Assembly (NCBI GenBank): GCA_004762125.1
Contig: SIHQ01000005.1
Span: forward strand, 1 to 64,000
Source of the DNA: Oceanospirillales bacterium
Lineage (GTDB): Bacteria; Pseudomonadota; Gammaproteobacteria; Pseudomonadales; Endozoicomonadaceae
Length of the DNA stretch: 64,000 bases
Direction of reading: 5' to 3'
Positions 17,752 to 26,618 of the stretch are shown here, piece by piece. The stretch's first letter is position 1. Each line of letters begins with the position of its first letter. The notes below the pieces were generated by a model that was not told the DNA's origin, did no database searches, and worked only from the letters and a program-made list of their open reading frames with translations. The position numbers and the translations under genes were made by a program.

Positions 17752-17785
17752 GGAGCTGAAGGGGCTATATAGCTCCTTCAGCTCC
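17752..17785. terminator. Shared hairpin at the 3' ends of frdD and the convergent gene
   Basis: GGAGCTGAAGGGGCT (17752-17766) and AGCTCCTTCAGCTCC (17771-17785) form a 15-bp stem with a 4-base loop. It overlaps the last codons and stop of the minus-strand gene. No long T-run follows on either strand, so it may protect the 3' end or terminate weakly. Confidence 0.6.
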
Positions 17786-18512
17786 TAGCTTCTATTGCCT
17801 CAGCAAGATCATTGTGTTGCTGCTGTAACTGATGTTTTAAGGCTGTCTGATCTTTTGCCGTTAGATGACTGGTTAGCAACAAATCCTGAGCTACATTTTT
17901 CATTTCTATATTGATGAAGCTGAGTGCTCTCAGAGTCATATCATTAATCAGTGGTACAAGATCTGCATTTTCAAAGCTGAGTTTCTCAGCGAAATCTTCT
18001 GCTCGAACACTCATGACTGTCCTAACTGGACAGTGAACCTGATTTGGGGCTCTCATATATACAGCCAGTACGTTGTAGTATTCCTTCGGAGGCAAGTTCA
18101 GATCTAACAGAGTACTTACAGCATCATTCAAGGAAAGCGAAGCTGCTTGTTTTAGAAGTGACAACTCGAAGTTCTTGTTTATATTCGCTGGCAATGCATT
18201 TCTCAGCTGTGTCAGCTGTTTCATGGTTAGGACATTGTCAAGGAGAGAGCTTTCAAAGACGGCTTTATTATCTTTGTGCTGTAGCCTGACGAACATTTCT
18301 ACCTGACTCTCTGTCAGAGGTCGGTCACTTGCTACTTTGGCTTTTCTGTCGAGTATGGGGGTTTCTGGATGATTCTGAAAATCTTCGTCACGGGGAATTA
18401 TGCTACCAGCAGCAGTAATATTACTCTGATCATTATTAGGTGGCCTTGTATTGTTATCAGGCCTTGAGGTGTAGGGAGTACTGCGAGGACCACCAATTTT
18501 TCCGCCAGACAT
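17778..18512 (-). CDS. Unrecognised soluble protein with MSGG N-terminus, candidate secreted protein
   Basis: I do not recognise a family. Two in-frame ATGs are nine bases apart. I chose the second (244 residues), because the protein then begins MSGGKIGGPRST, very like the MSGGSTGGIG start of the proline-rich gene at 2066. Residues 1-45 are rich in Ser, Thr, Pro and Asn and probably disordered. The rest (about 60-244) is predicted-looking helical repeats with Leu spacing, without membrane segments or a signal peptide. A disordered polar N-terminus followed by a helical body fits a T3SS effector, but no effector domain is visible. It is a single gene facing frdD, with its 3' end in the shared hairpin. 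Confidence 0.65.
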   Translation of the reverse strand: MSGGKIGGPRSTPYTSRPDNNTRPPNNDQSNITAAGSIIPRDEDFQNHPETPILDRKAKVASDRPLTESQVEMFVRLQHKDNKAVFESSLLDNVLTMKQLTQLRNALPANINKNFELSLLKQAASLSLNDAVSTLLDLNLPPKEYYNVLAVYMRAPNQVHCPVRTVMSVRAEDFAEKLSFENADLVPLINDMTLRALSFINIEMKNVAQDLLLTSHLTAKDQTALKHQLQQQHNDLAEAIEARS

Positions 18513-18670
18513 AGTACCCATCCATGGATTTGCTGATTATTATTAAAATCTTATATTAAGCTGCATTATTTAACAGCAAAAAGCAGATTTTGAGTCGTTA
18601 TAAAAAGAATAGCTCTCTTTGTTAGGTTATTCTGAATCTTTATAGCAATTAGTGGAGTATTTGCATCAGT

Positions 18671-19360
18671 ATGTCCAGAAATGTTGTGATTACGGGGGCT
18701 AATAGAGGTCTTGGGCTGGAGTTTGTTTGTCAGTACCTTGAAGCAGGCTGGAAGGTATTTGCTTGCAGCCGGTCTCCAGAGACTGCTCAGGAACTGCTGA
18801 AATTGAAGCAGGAAGCAGGAGAACAGCTCGAAACTATCCCCCTTGATGTTACCAATCCTGCCCATATTACCAATCTCAAATATACTTTGATGGGCCATGA
18901 TATTGATCTGCTGATTAATAATGCCGGAATTTATGGTGAGCGACTGCCCTATGGAGAAGTAAGAGCTGATGAGTGGATGAAAGTTCTGGAGGTTAACACT
19001 GTAGCTCCCCTTATGGTCGTTCAGGAGCTGTCAGAGCTGTTGGCTGATAAATCCAAGGTGATATTAATGTCCAGCAAAATGGGCAGCGTTGAGGATAACA
19101 GCAGTGGTGGAAGCTACATTTATCGCTCATCCAAGGCTGGCTTGAATGCCGTAGGTAAGAGTCTTGCTATTGACCTAGCAGAGCATGGAATCAGTGTGGT
19201 TGTTTGTCATCCGGGTTGGGTACAGACTGACATGGGTGGCTCTAATGCATCGATTGATACGAAAACATCAATTACCGGATTGAGAGAAGTGATTGAAAAC
19301 TTGGACCTAAGTCGTTCAGGTCAGTTTTTTAACTACGATGGCGCAGTTATTCCCTGGTAA
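18671..19360 (+). CDS. Short-chain dehydrogenase/reductase (C-factor-like SDR)
   Basis: A 229-residue classical SDR enzyme. The N-terminal Rossmann motif is TGANRGLG, followed by the acidic residue position before PLDVT, NNAG in the middle, the catalytic Ser in LMSSKMGS, and YRSSK carrying the catalytic Tyr and Lys. HPGWVQTDMGG is typical of the C-factor/carbonyl reductase-like branch. Substrate is not predictable; NAD(P)H-dependent reduction of a carbonyl is the family activity. It is a single gene, closed by a bidirectional terminator it shares with the anti-sigma gene facing it. Confidence 0.9.
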   Translation: MSRNVVITGANRGLGLEFVCQYLEAGWKVFACSRSPETAQELLKLKQEAGEQLETIPLDVTNPAHITNLKYTLMGHDIDLLINNAGIYGERLPYGEVRADEWMKVLEVNTVAPLMVVQELSELLADKSKVILMSSKMGSVEDNSSGGSYIYRSSKAGLNAVGKSLAIDLAEHGISVVVCHPGWVQTDMGGSNASIDTKTSITGLREVIENLDLSRSGQFFNYDGAVIPW

Positions 19361-19364
19361 AAAA

Positions 19365-19398
19365 TGAAACAGACCAGAGTGATACTCCGGTCTGTTTT
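19365..19398. terminator. Bidirectional terminator between SDR and anti-sigma genes
   Basis: AAACAGACC (19367-19375) and GGTCTGTTT (19389-19397) form a stem that extends inward through GAG/CTC. A T-run follows on the + strand and an A-run precedes, so it can work for both convergent genes. Confidence 0.8.
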
Positions 19399-19413
19399 GG
19401 TTAGATCGTAATA

Positions 19414-20106
19414 TCAGTAAGTTCGGGAGCTCCACTGTCCTTTATCTAGAACAGGCCCCATATTCCAGCCATCGGACGCGCCCTGCATATTTTCCAAGGT
19501 TGTCACGATTTTCGCTTTGGAAAGCTTATCCTGCCACTCTTTTGGAATAGAAAACTCTTTCGAACCAGACTTAGGCAATATGCCCAATGATAAAGGTTTC
19601 ATGCCTTCGAACATCAACCAAAGTTCGCAGGCCTTGCCCTTTGGTACGTTGTCAGGCTCTACCGTTTCCATGACCAGTTTATTTTGCTCCAGAGAAGCAT
19701 TCACAATCCAGCCAGGGTTATGCTCCTGGTTCTTGACCACATAGACGTATTCCATATTGGCCAGATTAGGTCCCTGAGCGGTAACAAAGACCAGAAGGAA
19801 AGCCGCTGCGATAGAAGCAAAACTTGCTCCCTGCCAGAATTTGAGATTCTGCCAAAAGGAGCTTTCAGGCTTTACCGCTTTTTCAATCTCCCTCCATACC
19901 TGTTTTGATGGCTTCACAGATTCCAGTGAAGTGTTCAGAATGTCGAGATGTTCTCGCCACTCCTCTACTTCTTGTTGCGTATCATGGCTGACTGCCATTA
20001 GCGCTTCAAATTGTGCCTTTTCGGCTGAGTTCAGCACCCCCAGTACGTAATCAGCTGCTGCTTGATTTCGCTCGTCGGGGTTGCCAAGGTCTATACGGTC
20101 ATGCAT
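19414..20106 (-). CDS. Anti-sigma factor, RskA-type
   Basis: I place the start at the ATG at 20106 (MHDRIDLGNPDERNQAA), giving 230 residues; an upstream start would overlap the sigma gene by 49 bases. GAGG eight bases before this ATG supports it. Residues about 12-75 form the cytoplasmic sigma-binding zone without a zinc HCC motif. One transmembrane helix lies near 96-112 (ASIAAAFLLVFVTAQ). The periplasmic RskA domain follows, with ACELWLMFEG and SLGILPKSGS. The family holds its ECF sigma factor at the membrane and releases it on a signal. The gene overlaps the end of the sigma gene, so the pair is coupled. Confidence 0.88.
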   Translation of the reverse strand: MHDRIDLGNPDERNQAAADYVLGVLNSAEKAQFEALMAVSHDTQQEVEEWREHLDILNTSLESVKPSKQVWREIEKAVKPESSFWQNLKFWQGASFASIAAAFLLVFVTAQGPNLANMEYVYVVKNQEHNPGWIVNASLEQNKLVMETVEPDNVPKGKACELWLMFEGMKPLSLGILPKSGSKEFSIPKEWQDKLSKAKIVTTLENMQGASDGWNMGPVLDKGQWSSRTY

Positions 20107-20660
20107 TCCTTCAACCTCATCAATCCACGTCGGATCCATGTTTTCACAGTACCGATGGGAACTTCGAGCTGGTCAGAAAGGCTTTGATGGGTCTGACCAT
20201 CGAAATAACACAGTTCCAAACACAGCTTCTGATTTTCATTTAATGTTTTCAGACAGCGGTGAATCTCTCGGTTATCCTGGCTGCTGGCGACCATCTGTTC
20301 TTGACTGGCCCCCTGGTCTTCCTGGATATCCAATGCGGTATCAGTGTCCATATGAGGTTCTCTCTGGATTTTCCGAAGATAATCCAGGGCCTGATTCCTG
20401 GCAATCGTATTCATCCATGTCATAGGTGCAGCCTTACCGCGATTATAGCTGGAGGCAGCCTGCCAGATCTTGATATAGACCTGCTGCAGACAATCTTCAG
20501 CCAGTTGTCTGTCCTTCAATATACGAAGGATGACAGCAAATAGTTTCGCGGAAGTTTGCTGATAAATGTGTTTCAGAGCTTTCTGTTCACCCCGGGAACA
20601 TTTTTCCAGCTCAGCAGCCAGTATTTCTGGTGGTGATGTGGAGTTTTTGGTTGAATGCAT
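20091..20660 (-). CDS. ECF sigma factor (SigK-like)
   Basis: An RNA polymerase sigma-70 family factor of the extracytoplasmic function group. With the ATG at 20660 it has 189 residues; a TTG eight codons upstream is possible but lacks a ribosome-binding site. Region 2 spans residues about 25-95 (AEDCLQQVYIKIWQAASSY, APMTWMNTIARNQALDYLR) and region 4 about 130-185 (ENQKLCLELCYFDGQTHQSLSDQL, with VPIGTVKTWIRRGLMRLK as the recognition helix). The next gene is its RskA-type anti-sigma factor, overlapping by 16 bases. The regulon is not visible here. Confidence 0.93.
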   Translation of the reverse strand: MHSTKNSTSPPEILAAELEKCSRGEQKALKHIYQQTSAKLFAVILRILKDRQLAEDCLQQVYIKIWQAASSYNRGKAAPMTWMNTIARNQALDYLRKIQREPHMDTDTALDIQEDQGASQEQMVASSQDNREIHRCLKTLNENQKLCLELCYFDGQTHQSLSDQLEVPIGTVKTWIRRGLMRLKECMTV

Positions 20661-20792
20661 TCCGGTAGCTTCGTTAGTGGGCAAAAGCTGTACTTTACCT
20701 AATAAGCGGAAGGGTTCAAACCTCCATTTAGAGATACAAACGCCGATAGCGTTGAATGAGAAGTGATTCTCTGGTCACGGAGATTAAGACGA

Positions 20793-21413
20793 ATGCAACA
20801 ACTGATCCACGACTTCATACTTCTCTTTGCTGTTATTGATCCCATTGGCACTTTGCTTCTTTTTCTTTCTATTACTGGTGGTTACTCAAACAGGGCCAGA
20901 AAAAGCATTGCATTGAGAGCCAGCCTGTACAGTGGAGGTATTTTGCTGCTGTTTGTTGTCGTTGGTCAGGCACTGCTTACAGCTATGGGAATAAGGCTGG
21001 TTTCTTTTCAGATTGCAGGCGGTATTATTCTCTTTCTCTTCGGCTTAAAAATGATTTTTGGAGAGGATGTGTCGCACTCCCATGATCGAGCAGAGCCTGG
21101 TCACGATATTGCTGTTTTCCCACTTGCTATACCTTCGATGGCCAGCCCAGGAGCATTGACGGCAGTCGTGATTCTGACTGATAACCGACGTTTCAGTTTT
21201 GATGATCAAGTCTTCACCAGTTTGATTCTTGTCGGTGTTATCCTGATTACTTATTTACTACTTTTGGCGGCCAATATTATTCATAAGTGGTTGGGTGACA
21301 GTGGATCAGCAATTTTGATCAGGGTTATGGGAATGATTCTTGGGGCCCTAGCTGTCGAAATTGTTCTTCAGGGCATATCAGGCCTTCAAGGTAATCCTGG
21401 TACTATCTTGTAG
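20793..21413 (+). CDS. MarC/YhgN family inner-membrane protein
   Basis: A 206-residue protein of six hydrophobic helices. Family signatures are FAVIDPIGTLLLFL near the N-terminus, GGIILFLFGLKMIFG, and FPLAIPSMASPGALTAV in the middle. I chose the ATG at 20793, since GGAG lies nine bases upstream and the longer form would add a charged leader. MarC proteins (UPF0056) are inner-membrane proteins of unsettled function; the early link with antibiotic resistance in E. coli was not upheld. The 3' end overlaps the convergent HPt gene by 11 bases. Confidence 0.9.
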   Translation: MQQLIHDFILLFAVIDPIGTLLLFLSITGGYSNRARKSIALRASLYSGGILLLFVVVGQALLTAMGIRLVSFQIAGGIILFLFGLKMIFGEDVSHSHDRAEPGHDIAVFPLAIPSMASPGALTAVVILTDNRRFSFDDQVFTSLILVGVILITYLLLLAANIIHKWLGDSGSAILIRVMGMILGALAVEIVLQGISGLQGNPGTIL

Positions 21414-21729
21414 AATTAATAGCTTCAACGACACGACCGTAAACTTCTTCAATTTGAGTGAAAAGCGGGATGAATACGTCAGTATTTGCTTGTTGTCCGG
21501 CCACTTCCAAATCCTGAGTCAGTTGAGTCAGCTTTGTTGCACCGACAATCATGGATGATCCTCTGATACGGTGAGATAGACTGGCGACTTTATCAGCGTA
21601 GCCATGATCAATGCCTTCTTTAAGCGATCGAATATCTGCCTCTGTGGTATTGAGAAACTCATTCAACAGTGAATCAAGCAGCTCGGAGTCTCCATCCGTC
21701 AGCTCATTCAGACTATTTAGGTTGATCAT
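21403..21729 (-). CDS. Histidine phosphotransfer (HPt) domain protein
   Basis: A 108-residue single-domain HPt protein. The phospho-accepting histidine is in SHRIRGSSMIVGA, with the usual helical bundle around it. The ATG at 21744 is weaker: GGAGG lies between the two start candidates, eight bases before the second ATG at 21729, which I chose. HPt proteins relay phosphate between receiver domains of hybrid kinases and response regulators; no partner kinase is in the window. It lies 47 bases downstream of the DUF1631 gene on the same strand, so the two are probably co-transcribed. Confidence 0.88.
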   Translation of the reverse strand: MINLNSLNELTDGDSELLDSLLNEFLNTTEADIRSLKEGIDHGYADKVASLSHRIRGSSMIVGATKLTQLTQDLEVAGQQANTDVFIPLFTQIEEVYGRVVEAINSTR

Positions 21730-21776
21730 TACTGCATCCTCCATGATGTACCTGATAATGGTTTCGTCGTTTTTAA

Positions 21777-24077
21777 TTAGAACTTCAGGAATCGGCTCAT
21801 AACTTTGTTAAGAGCCTTGTCGAAGAAGGCTTTATTATCGATTACTCTGATTCGTCCACTTTCAATGTCAGATCCCAGTTCATAGGCGTACTTTTCGGCG
21901 ACTTTCATCCCTGCACTGTTAACAAAAACAAAGCGATTCTGTTTTTCATCGACGGAAGACAGTTGGCATTTGAATTGTTTGCCTTCTTGACCAATAAACT
22001 CGACCCACTGGCCCATGGAAAGATTTAAATGACTGACCAATGCTGATCTGCTTCCAGTTTCCTGTGAGCTGTTTTCTGATTCATCAATTACGTCATATGA
22101 ATATTCCAGAGCTTCTACCTCTTCCACCTCTTCTATCTCTTTTACTGGATTTTCTTGATTCTGAACGGTTTCAAGAACAATTTCTGCAAAAGGTTCTTCC
22201 GAGATATTTTCATTCGTATTATCAATCATTGACAGCTCATTGGGCTGGCTATCTTGAATCAGTTCATTGAGATTTTGCATCCATTCAACAGTTAGAAATG
22301 GGCTGTATTCAACCTGTTCAAGATGCTCAAGAATCATATTTTTTAGGTGTAACCAGTCTTCCTGAGAGATATTTTGAACATTATCTGGTTGTAGATTCCA
22401 AAGCAGCATCTCCATTGTGTTAAAGGCATCTTCCCAACTCAAAGCTTCATCAGTCTCGATACTTTCAGCTTGATCCAGCACTTCTAACCAGACATCTCTG
22501 ATCAGGAAACTGATTGAATCTGGAATCTGATAACAGCTGACTAGGTCAGACAAAATAACTTGATTGGTGAGGGTCTGATCTAAATCTGAAAGCGGATTTT
22601 CTTCATCTTGTTGAACTGGGTTGTATATCGTCTCAAGTGATGTACGAAAGGATTCAATACAAACGGGGAAAATATTCGGATTCTTGGAAAAATCTCGGAT
22701 AATCATACGTACTGTTTTTTCGATTAGCTGAATAACTGAATCGGTGTGTTCTGTATCGAGTGTTGTATGCATACCCGCTGACGCCATTTTATTTAAAAGT
22801 TCTCTGGCGGGGTGATTGCGATTTGTCAGAAAGCTTTCATCCAGTAATGTGAGCTTTAAAACAGGGATCTGTAGAAGGGCAATTAACTTTTTTACCTCAT
22901 CGGGCAGCTCGTGATCATCAAGAATAAATTCGAACAGCATACCCACAAAATTAATCAGATCATTATGTCGAGCTGACAGTTTCTTGCTGACACCTTTTTC
23001 TTCGAGAGCTGACTTGATGGAATCTGTCAAGCTGTATAAGCAGGCTTGCTGGCCAGACAACTCGCCTTGAATAGCGGTGAGTGTGGTCGCCAGATCGATG
23101 GATGCCACAAATGTAATCTCAGCTGTGCCTGCTGTGTTACCCGCTGACACAGGAGAAGCGAGTAAACCTTCTACTTTTGAAATCACTTTCTGGGCGAGTG
23201 TTTCCAACATTTGATTGTCAGGAGAGCCTGTAGAAAGCTGATTAGATGAATCCGAAGCTCTTGGTTGATTGCCACTGCTAATACCGGATGTAGCTGCCGA
23301 GTTACCAGTTGCACCTTGAGAACCATCAAATGATCCTGCTTCAGAACCTGTTCCTTGCTCTTGGTGTGCTTCTAAAGAAGAAAGCTGATAGTTAGGGTCA
23401 GGAATTTGTATTGTTGACACATGCACTGGTATTTGCAGGCCACAGGATTCAAGGTATTGGTCAATCTCTTGCCACAGGCGATAAACGTGATCTTTTATCA
23501 CTTTTGAAAACTCAAGCAATATTTCTTGTGACACTTCGAGATCAATCTCGATGATCTCTAGAGATCGGGAAAAATTCTCACATATTTTGGAAGCACCGAA
23601 TGGAATTTTTTCTGTTTTGATTGAAACAACTGAATTGAGCCTTTTTTCTGCATTCAGAAAGTATTTATAATTTTCATCTTTACCCAGTTTTGTTGCTGCA
23701 GCCTGCCAGGCTAAATCATGTTCAAGTTCGGAGTTTTCAATGAGACTCAAGGATGTAAATAAATCATCAGTAGTCTTTTTTTCAGGATTATCGAGAATAT
23801 TGAATGAAGTCTCACTGAGATTATTAAATTCAGCTTCAGTTTGCCCTCTAAGTTTTTGCAGTTGATTTCTGATTTCTAGATAACGCATGATTTGGACGTT
23901 ATTCTGACCTTCTTCTGAAATTCGAGCACAGTAAGCGATTATTGAGGTAAAAATATCAGGCGTGCAGGATAAAAAATGTTCCTGAAACAGGTTAATCAAG
24001 TGCGTGTTTATTTTTCCTAAAGAAGGAAAATTTGTCTCCCTATCGATAGGGATGACATTGCTAGCTTTCCCTGTCAT
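21777..24077 (-). CDS. DUF1631 family protein
   Basis: A 766-residue cytoplasmic protein recognised as DUF1631 by its overall plan. The N-terminus has NTHLINLFQEHFLSCTPDIF. A low-complexity Ser/Gly/Gln stretch follows (about 235-290), then a helical core with LLALLQIPVLKLTLLD-like text and HPARELLNKMASAGMHT near the middle. An acidic, Glu-rich linker (about 620-665) leads to a small beta domain at the C-terminus (about 680-766) with MGQWVEFIGQEGKQFKCQLSS. The last domain looks PilZ-like in length and strand pattern, but I cannot see a clear RxxxR motif. Function of the family is not established. It is followed by an HPt gene. Confidence 0.8.
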   Translation of the reverse strand: MTGKASNVIPIDRETNFPSLGKINTHLINLFQEHFLSCTPDIFTSIIAYCARISEEGQNNVQIMRYLEIRNQLQKLRGQTEAEFNNLSETSFNILDNPEKKTTDDLFTSLSLIENSELEHDLAWQAAATKLGKDENYKYFLNAEKRLNSVVSIKTEKIPFGASKICENFSRSLEIIEIDLEVSQEILLEFSKVIKDHVYRLWQEIDQYLESCGLQIPVHVSTIQIPDPNYQLSSLEAHQEQGTGSEAGSFDGSQGATGNSAATSGISSGNQPRASDSSNQLSTGSPDNQMLETLAQKVISKVEGLLASPVSAGNTAGTAEITFVASIDLATTLTAIQGELSGQQACLYSLTDSIKSALEEKGVSKKLSARHNDLINFVGMLFEFILDDHELPDEVKKLIALLQIPVLKLTLLDESFLTNRNHPARELLNKMASAGMHTTLDTEHTDSVIQLIEKTVRMIIRDFSKNPNIFPVCIESFRTSLETIYNPVQQDEENPLSDLDQTLTNQVILSDLVSCYQIPDSISFLIRDVWLEVLDQAESIETDEALSWEDAFNTMEMLLWNLQPDNVQNISQEDWLHLKNMILEHLEQVEYSPFLTVEWMQNLNELIQDSQPNELSMIDNTNENISEEPFAEIVLETVQNQENPVKEIEEVEEVEALEYSYDVIDESENSSQETGSRSALVSHLNLSMGQWVEFIGQEGKQFKCQLSSVDEKQNRFVFVNSAGMKVAEKYAYELGSDIESGRIRVIDNKAFFDKALNKVMSRFLKF

Positions 24078-24244
24078 TAAATACTCCAGAATGACAAAAA
24101 CGGTACATCAGCAATATTCTTAGCTTTATTACAGTATAAAATTAATTTTTCTATTCGATCAGAACATATAAGAATAAATGAAGACGGAGTTGCAAGTAAT
24201 CAGTACCAGCGGGGTCATTTCAGTTTAAAAGGCAGAAAATTTGT

Positions 24245-24526
24245 TTAGCCATTCTTGAGTTCTTTAGCTATCTCTCTAGCTTTTTCAATGGCCTTATCAA
24301 AACCTTGTTTAAAAAGGCTCTGCTGGATCTGTGCGTGTAGCTCTTCTGGGGAAATAGCCCCTTCATCGGAGGATTCGAGCATTTCCTTATTTTTCTGATC
24401 CTGCTTTTGTATATCGGAAAAACGTTCGGAATCAACGGGGTCGATCTGCTGAACAGGCTCATTAGGTTGAATCTGTGTATTCCGAGAGTCTGGTTGTACG
24501 GGTTCTGAATTATTATTGGTGATCAT
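24245..24526 (-). CDS. Small acidic hypothetical protein
   Basis: A 93-residue protein I do not recognise. The first ~40 residues are polar, Asn/Gln/Pro-rich and likely disordered. The rest forms a charged amphipathic helix (EELHAQIQQSLFKQGFDKAIEKAREIAKEL). The amount of disorder and the lack of a signal peptide or membrane segment resemble small T3SS chaperones or substrates, and T3SS genes lie on both sides at a distance, but nothing is specific. It stands alone between the DUF1631 gene and the next small gene; the codon pattern and clean ORF make it plausible as a real gene. Confidence 0.55.
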   Translation of the reverse strand: MITNNNSEPVQPDSRNTQIQPNEPVQQIDPVDSERFSDIQKQDQKNKEMLESSDEGAISPEELHAQIQQSLFKQGFDKAIEKAREIAKELKNG

Positions 24527-24727
24527 TATTTGGCCTTTCTGAGTTATTTCGACGCTTTAGTATGATCGTCATCTAGCCTTAAAATTGAAGCATAATTCGG
24601 ATAGCCAAAGGATTGGTTCTAGCCAAGCCAGTTTCTTATTTCCAATATATGTAAGCTACTGATCGTCAACCCATAAAGGCTGCCACGGCTTCGCCGACAT
24701 CTGGTTTAGTCATATAGGGAGATAACT

Positions 24728-25033
24728 ATGAGTGGTCAGCATTTCACCTTAACCATCAGTCAAAGCACCACCGATTCTGGTGATTTTGCTATTCATATGA
24801 ATGAAGAGGGAAAAAACGAGCAGTTGTTGGTGCACTTGCGGTTTATGGCTCTGCCTATGTTGGATGAAAAATATCTGGATGATGTTGTAGGTGTTCTTGC
24901 TCGGAAACTGGCTAAAAGAATTATTGAGTGGCGTGTTGCACCTGATATAAACCCTGATGCTTTGCCTGACGTGCAGGATGAGGCCAGAGCTGTTGTTGAT
25001 GCCATGATTGACCGCATGAAGAGAGAAGACTGA
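24728..25033 (+). CDS. Small conserved-looking hypothetical protein
   Basis: A 101-residue soluble protein without recognised domain. It starts MSGQHFTLTISQS with a beta-rich first third, then two amphipathic helices containing LDDVVGVLARKLAKRIIEW and a charged C-terminal helix ending MIDRMKRED. GGGAGATA precedes the ATG at a good distance. The gene lies 95 bases upstream of the radical SAM gene on the same strand and might be transcribed with it. Confidence 0.6.
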   Translation: MSGQHFTLTISQSTTDSGDFAIHMNEEGKNEQLLVHLRFMALPMLDEKYLDDVVGVLARKLAKRIIEWRVAPDINPDALPDVQDEARAVVDAMIDRMKRED

Positions 25034-25128
25034 TTTGTAGTGATTCTGCTTCAGAGTTCACGTTAATTCCTTATAGGATGTTAACAGTGCGACCAGTATG
25101 TTGGTGGGATTTATACTGGTAACTTTCC

Positions 25129-26019
25129 ATGGATATGACCCGTTACGTCAATACCTTTGGCCGCTATTTGCGTGCCAAACATGGCGAAAAAGTTCACAAA
25201 ATTTCAGTCAATGCTTCATTTACATGTCCCAATCGTGATGGTTCCAAAGGCATTGGCGGTTGCACCTTCTGTAATAATGACTCTTTCAGTCCTAAAAATA
25301 CCGAATCAGGTGATATCACCGATCAAATCGTTGCAGCTAAACAACGAGTGAGCGAACGAACAAAAGCCAAGAAATTTATTGCTTACTTTCAGTCGTACAG
25401 TAATACCTATGGTGACCTTGAAGATTTGAAAAGGTACTACGATGAAGCTCTTTTTGATCAGGATGTTATTGGTCTAGCTGTTGGAACGAGGCCTGACTGT
25501 GTACCCCATCCGGTTCTGGAGTTATTGGCAAGCTATCGGGATGAAGGCTATGAAGTGTGGTTGGAACTGGGCCTGCAGTCGAGCTTTGATGAATCTCTGA
25601 TCGCCATAAATCGTGGTCATGGATTCGCTGAGTATGTAGATGCCGTTGAACGAGTCAGGAAATTTAATCTTAATCTCTGTACTCATTTGATTATGGGGCT
25701 GCCAGGAGAAAAACCTGAAGATACATTAAAGACCTTTGATCGCGTCATTGAGCTAGGAGTTGACGCCATCAAAGTCCACCCGCTCCATATTGTGAAAGGC
25801 ACTCAGCTCGCTCGTCAGTGGAAACAGGGACAGGTTCCTGAGCTAACTCTGGAACAGTACACAGACACTTTGGCTGAAATCATTCGAAGAGCTCCTGATG
25901 ATCTCATCTTCCATAGACTTACTGGTTCTGGTGAGCGTCAGTATTTGTTGGCTCCCGATTGGGTAATGAATAAGTGGGATGTGCTTGGAGCTCTTTATCG
26001 AAAGCTGGAGGCTGCATAA
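25129..26019 (+). CDS. Radical SAM protein, TIGR01212/YhcC family
   Basis: A 296-residue radical S-adenosylmethionine protein. The cluster-binding cysteines lie in TCPNRDGSKGIGGCTFC, the spacing found in the YhcC/TIGR01212 family, and FGRYLRAKHGEKVHKI before it is typical. Further family segments are AYFQSYSNTYG, VGTRPDCVPHPVL, WLELGLQSSFDESL and GLPGEKPEDTLKTF. Substrate of the family is unknown. Two ATGs lie six bases apart at the start; the first is used here. The C-terminal half (HPLHIVKGTQLARQW) is intact, so the gene looks functional. Confidence 0.93.
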   Translation: MDMTRYVNTFGRYLRAKHGEKVHKISVNASFTCPNRDGSKGIGGCTFCNNDSFSPKNTESGDITDQIVAAKQRVSERTKAKKFIAYFQSYSNTYGDLEDLKRYYDEALFDQDVIGLAVGTRPDCVPHPVLELLASYRDEGYEVWLELGLQSSFDESLIAINRGHGFAEYVDAVERVRKFNLNLCTHLIMGLPGEKPEDTLKTFDRVIELGVDAIKVHPLHIVKGTQLARQWKQGQVPELTLEQYTDTLAEIIRRAPDDLIFHRLTGSGERQYLLAPDWVMNKWDVLGALYRKLEAA

Positions 26020-26067
26020 ATATTGCCGATTAACTAGCTGATAAAAGGACTTTATTGGGCAAGGGAT

Positions 26068-26604
26068 ATGCGCTTTGATTTGGGTAATGGTTATTGTATC
26101 AGAAGTTTTTTATATGGTGACGCGGCTTCTCTCGCTCGACACGGTAATAACTGGGAAATAGCGAAAAATCTTAGGGATAGTTTTCCTACTCCGTATACCA
26201 TTGAGCATGCCCGTGTCTGGATTCAGCACATCAAAGAGCATGAAGCGGATAGCCGTTTTGTGATTGATTTTGAAGGTGAAGCAATCGGTGAGATCGGTTT
26301 TGTGAAACAGCTTGATGTCCATCGTTATGTGGCTGAAATTGGATACTGGATCTCTCAAGCTCACTGGGGCAAAGGCATCATGACGAAAGCACTCAGCCGT
26401 GTATGCCAATACGCAATGGATGATCAAGGAGTCGTTAGACTCTATGCAGATGTTGTTGACCATAACCTAGGTTCAGCTCGGCTTCTTGAAAAGGTAGGTT
26501 TTCAGAAAGAAGCCGTTTTTCGTAAGCATATTTACAAGGGTGAAGAGTATTTTGATCAATTCGTCTTTGGGTTGTTACGTTCGGATTTAAAAATACTTTC
26601 TTGA
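26068..26604 (+). CDS. GNAT N-acetyltransferase (RimJ/RimL-like)
   Basis: A 178-residue GCN5-type acetyltransferase. The acetyl-CoA-binding region shows IGYWISQAHWGKGIMTKAL, followed by LYADVVDHNLGSARLLEKVGFQKE and a terminal KGEEYFDQFVFGLL, the pattern of the RimJ/RimL-type branch that acetylates protein N-termini or small amines. Its own substrate cannot be told. It starts 48 bases after the radical SAM gene and converges with the methyltransferase gene downstream (14-base gap). Confidence 0.88.
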   Translation: MRFDLGNGYCIRSFLYGDAASLARHGNNWEIAKNLRDSFPTPYTIEHARVWIQHIKEHEADSRFVIDFEGEAIGEIGFVKQLDVHRYVAEIGYWISQAHWGKGIMTKALSRVCQYAMDDQGVVRLYADVVDHNLGSARLLEKVGFQKEAVFRKHIYKGEEYFDQFVFGLLRSDLKILS

Positions 26605-26618
26605 TCGTATGTCAAAAG

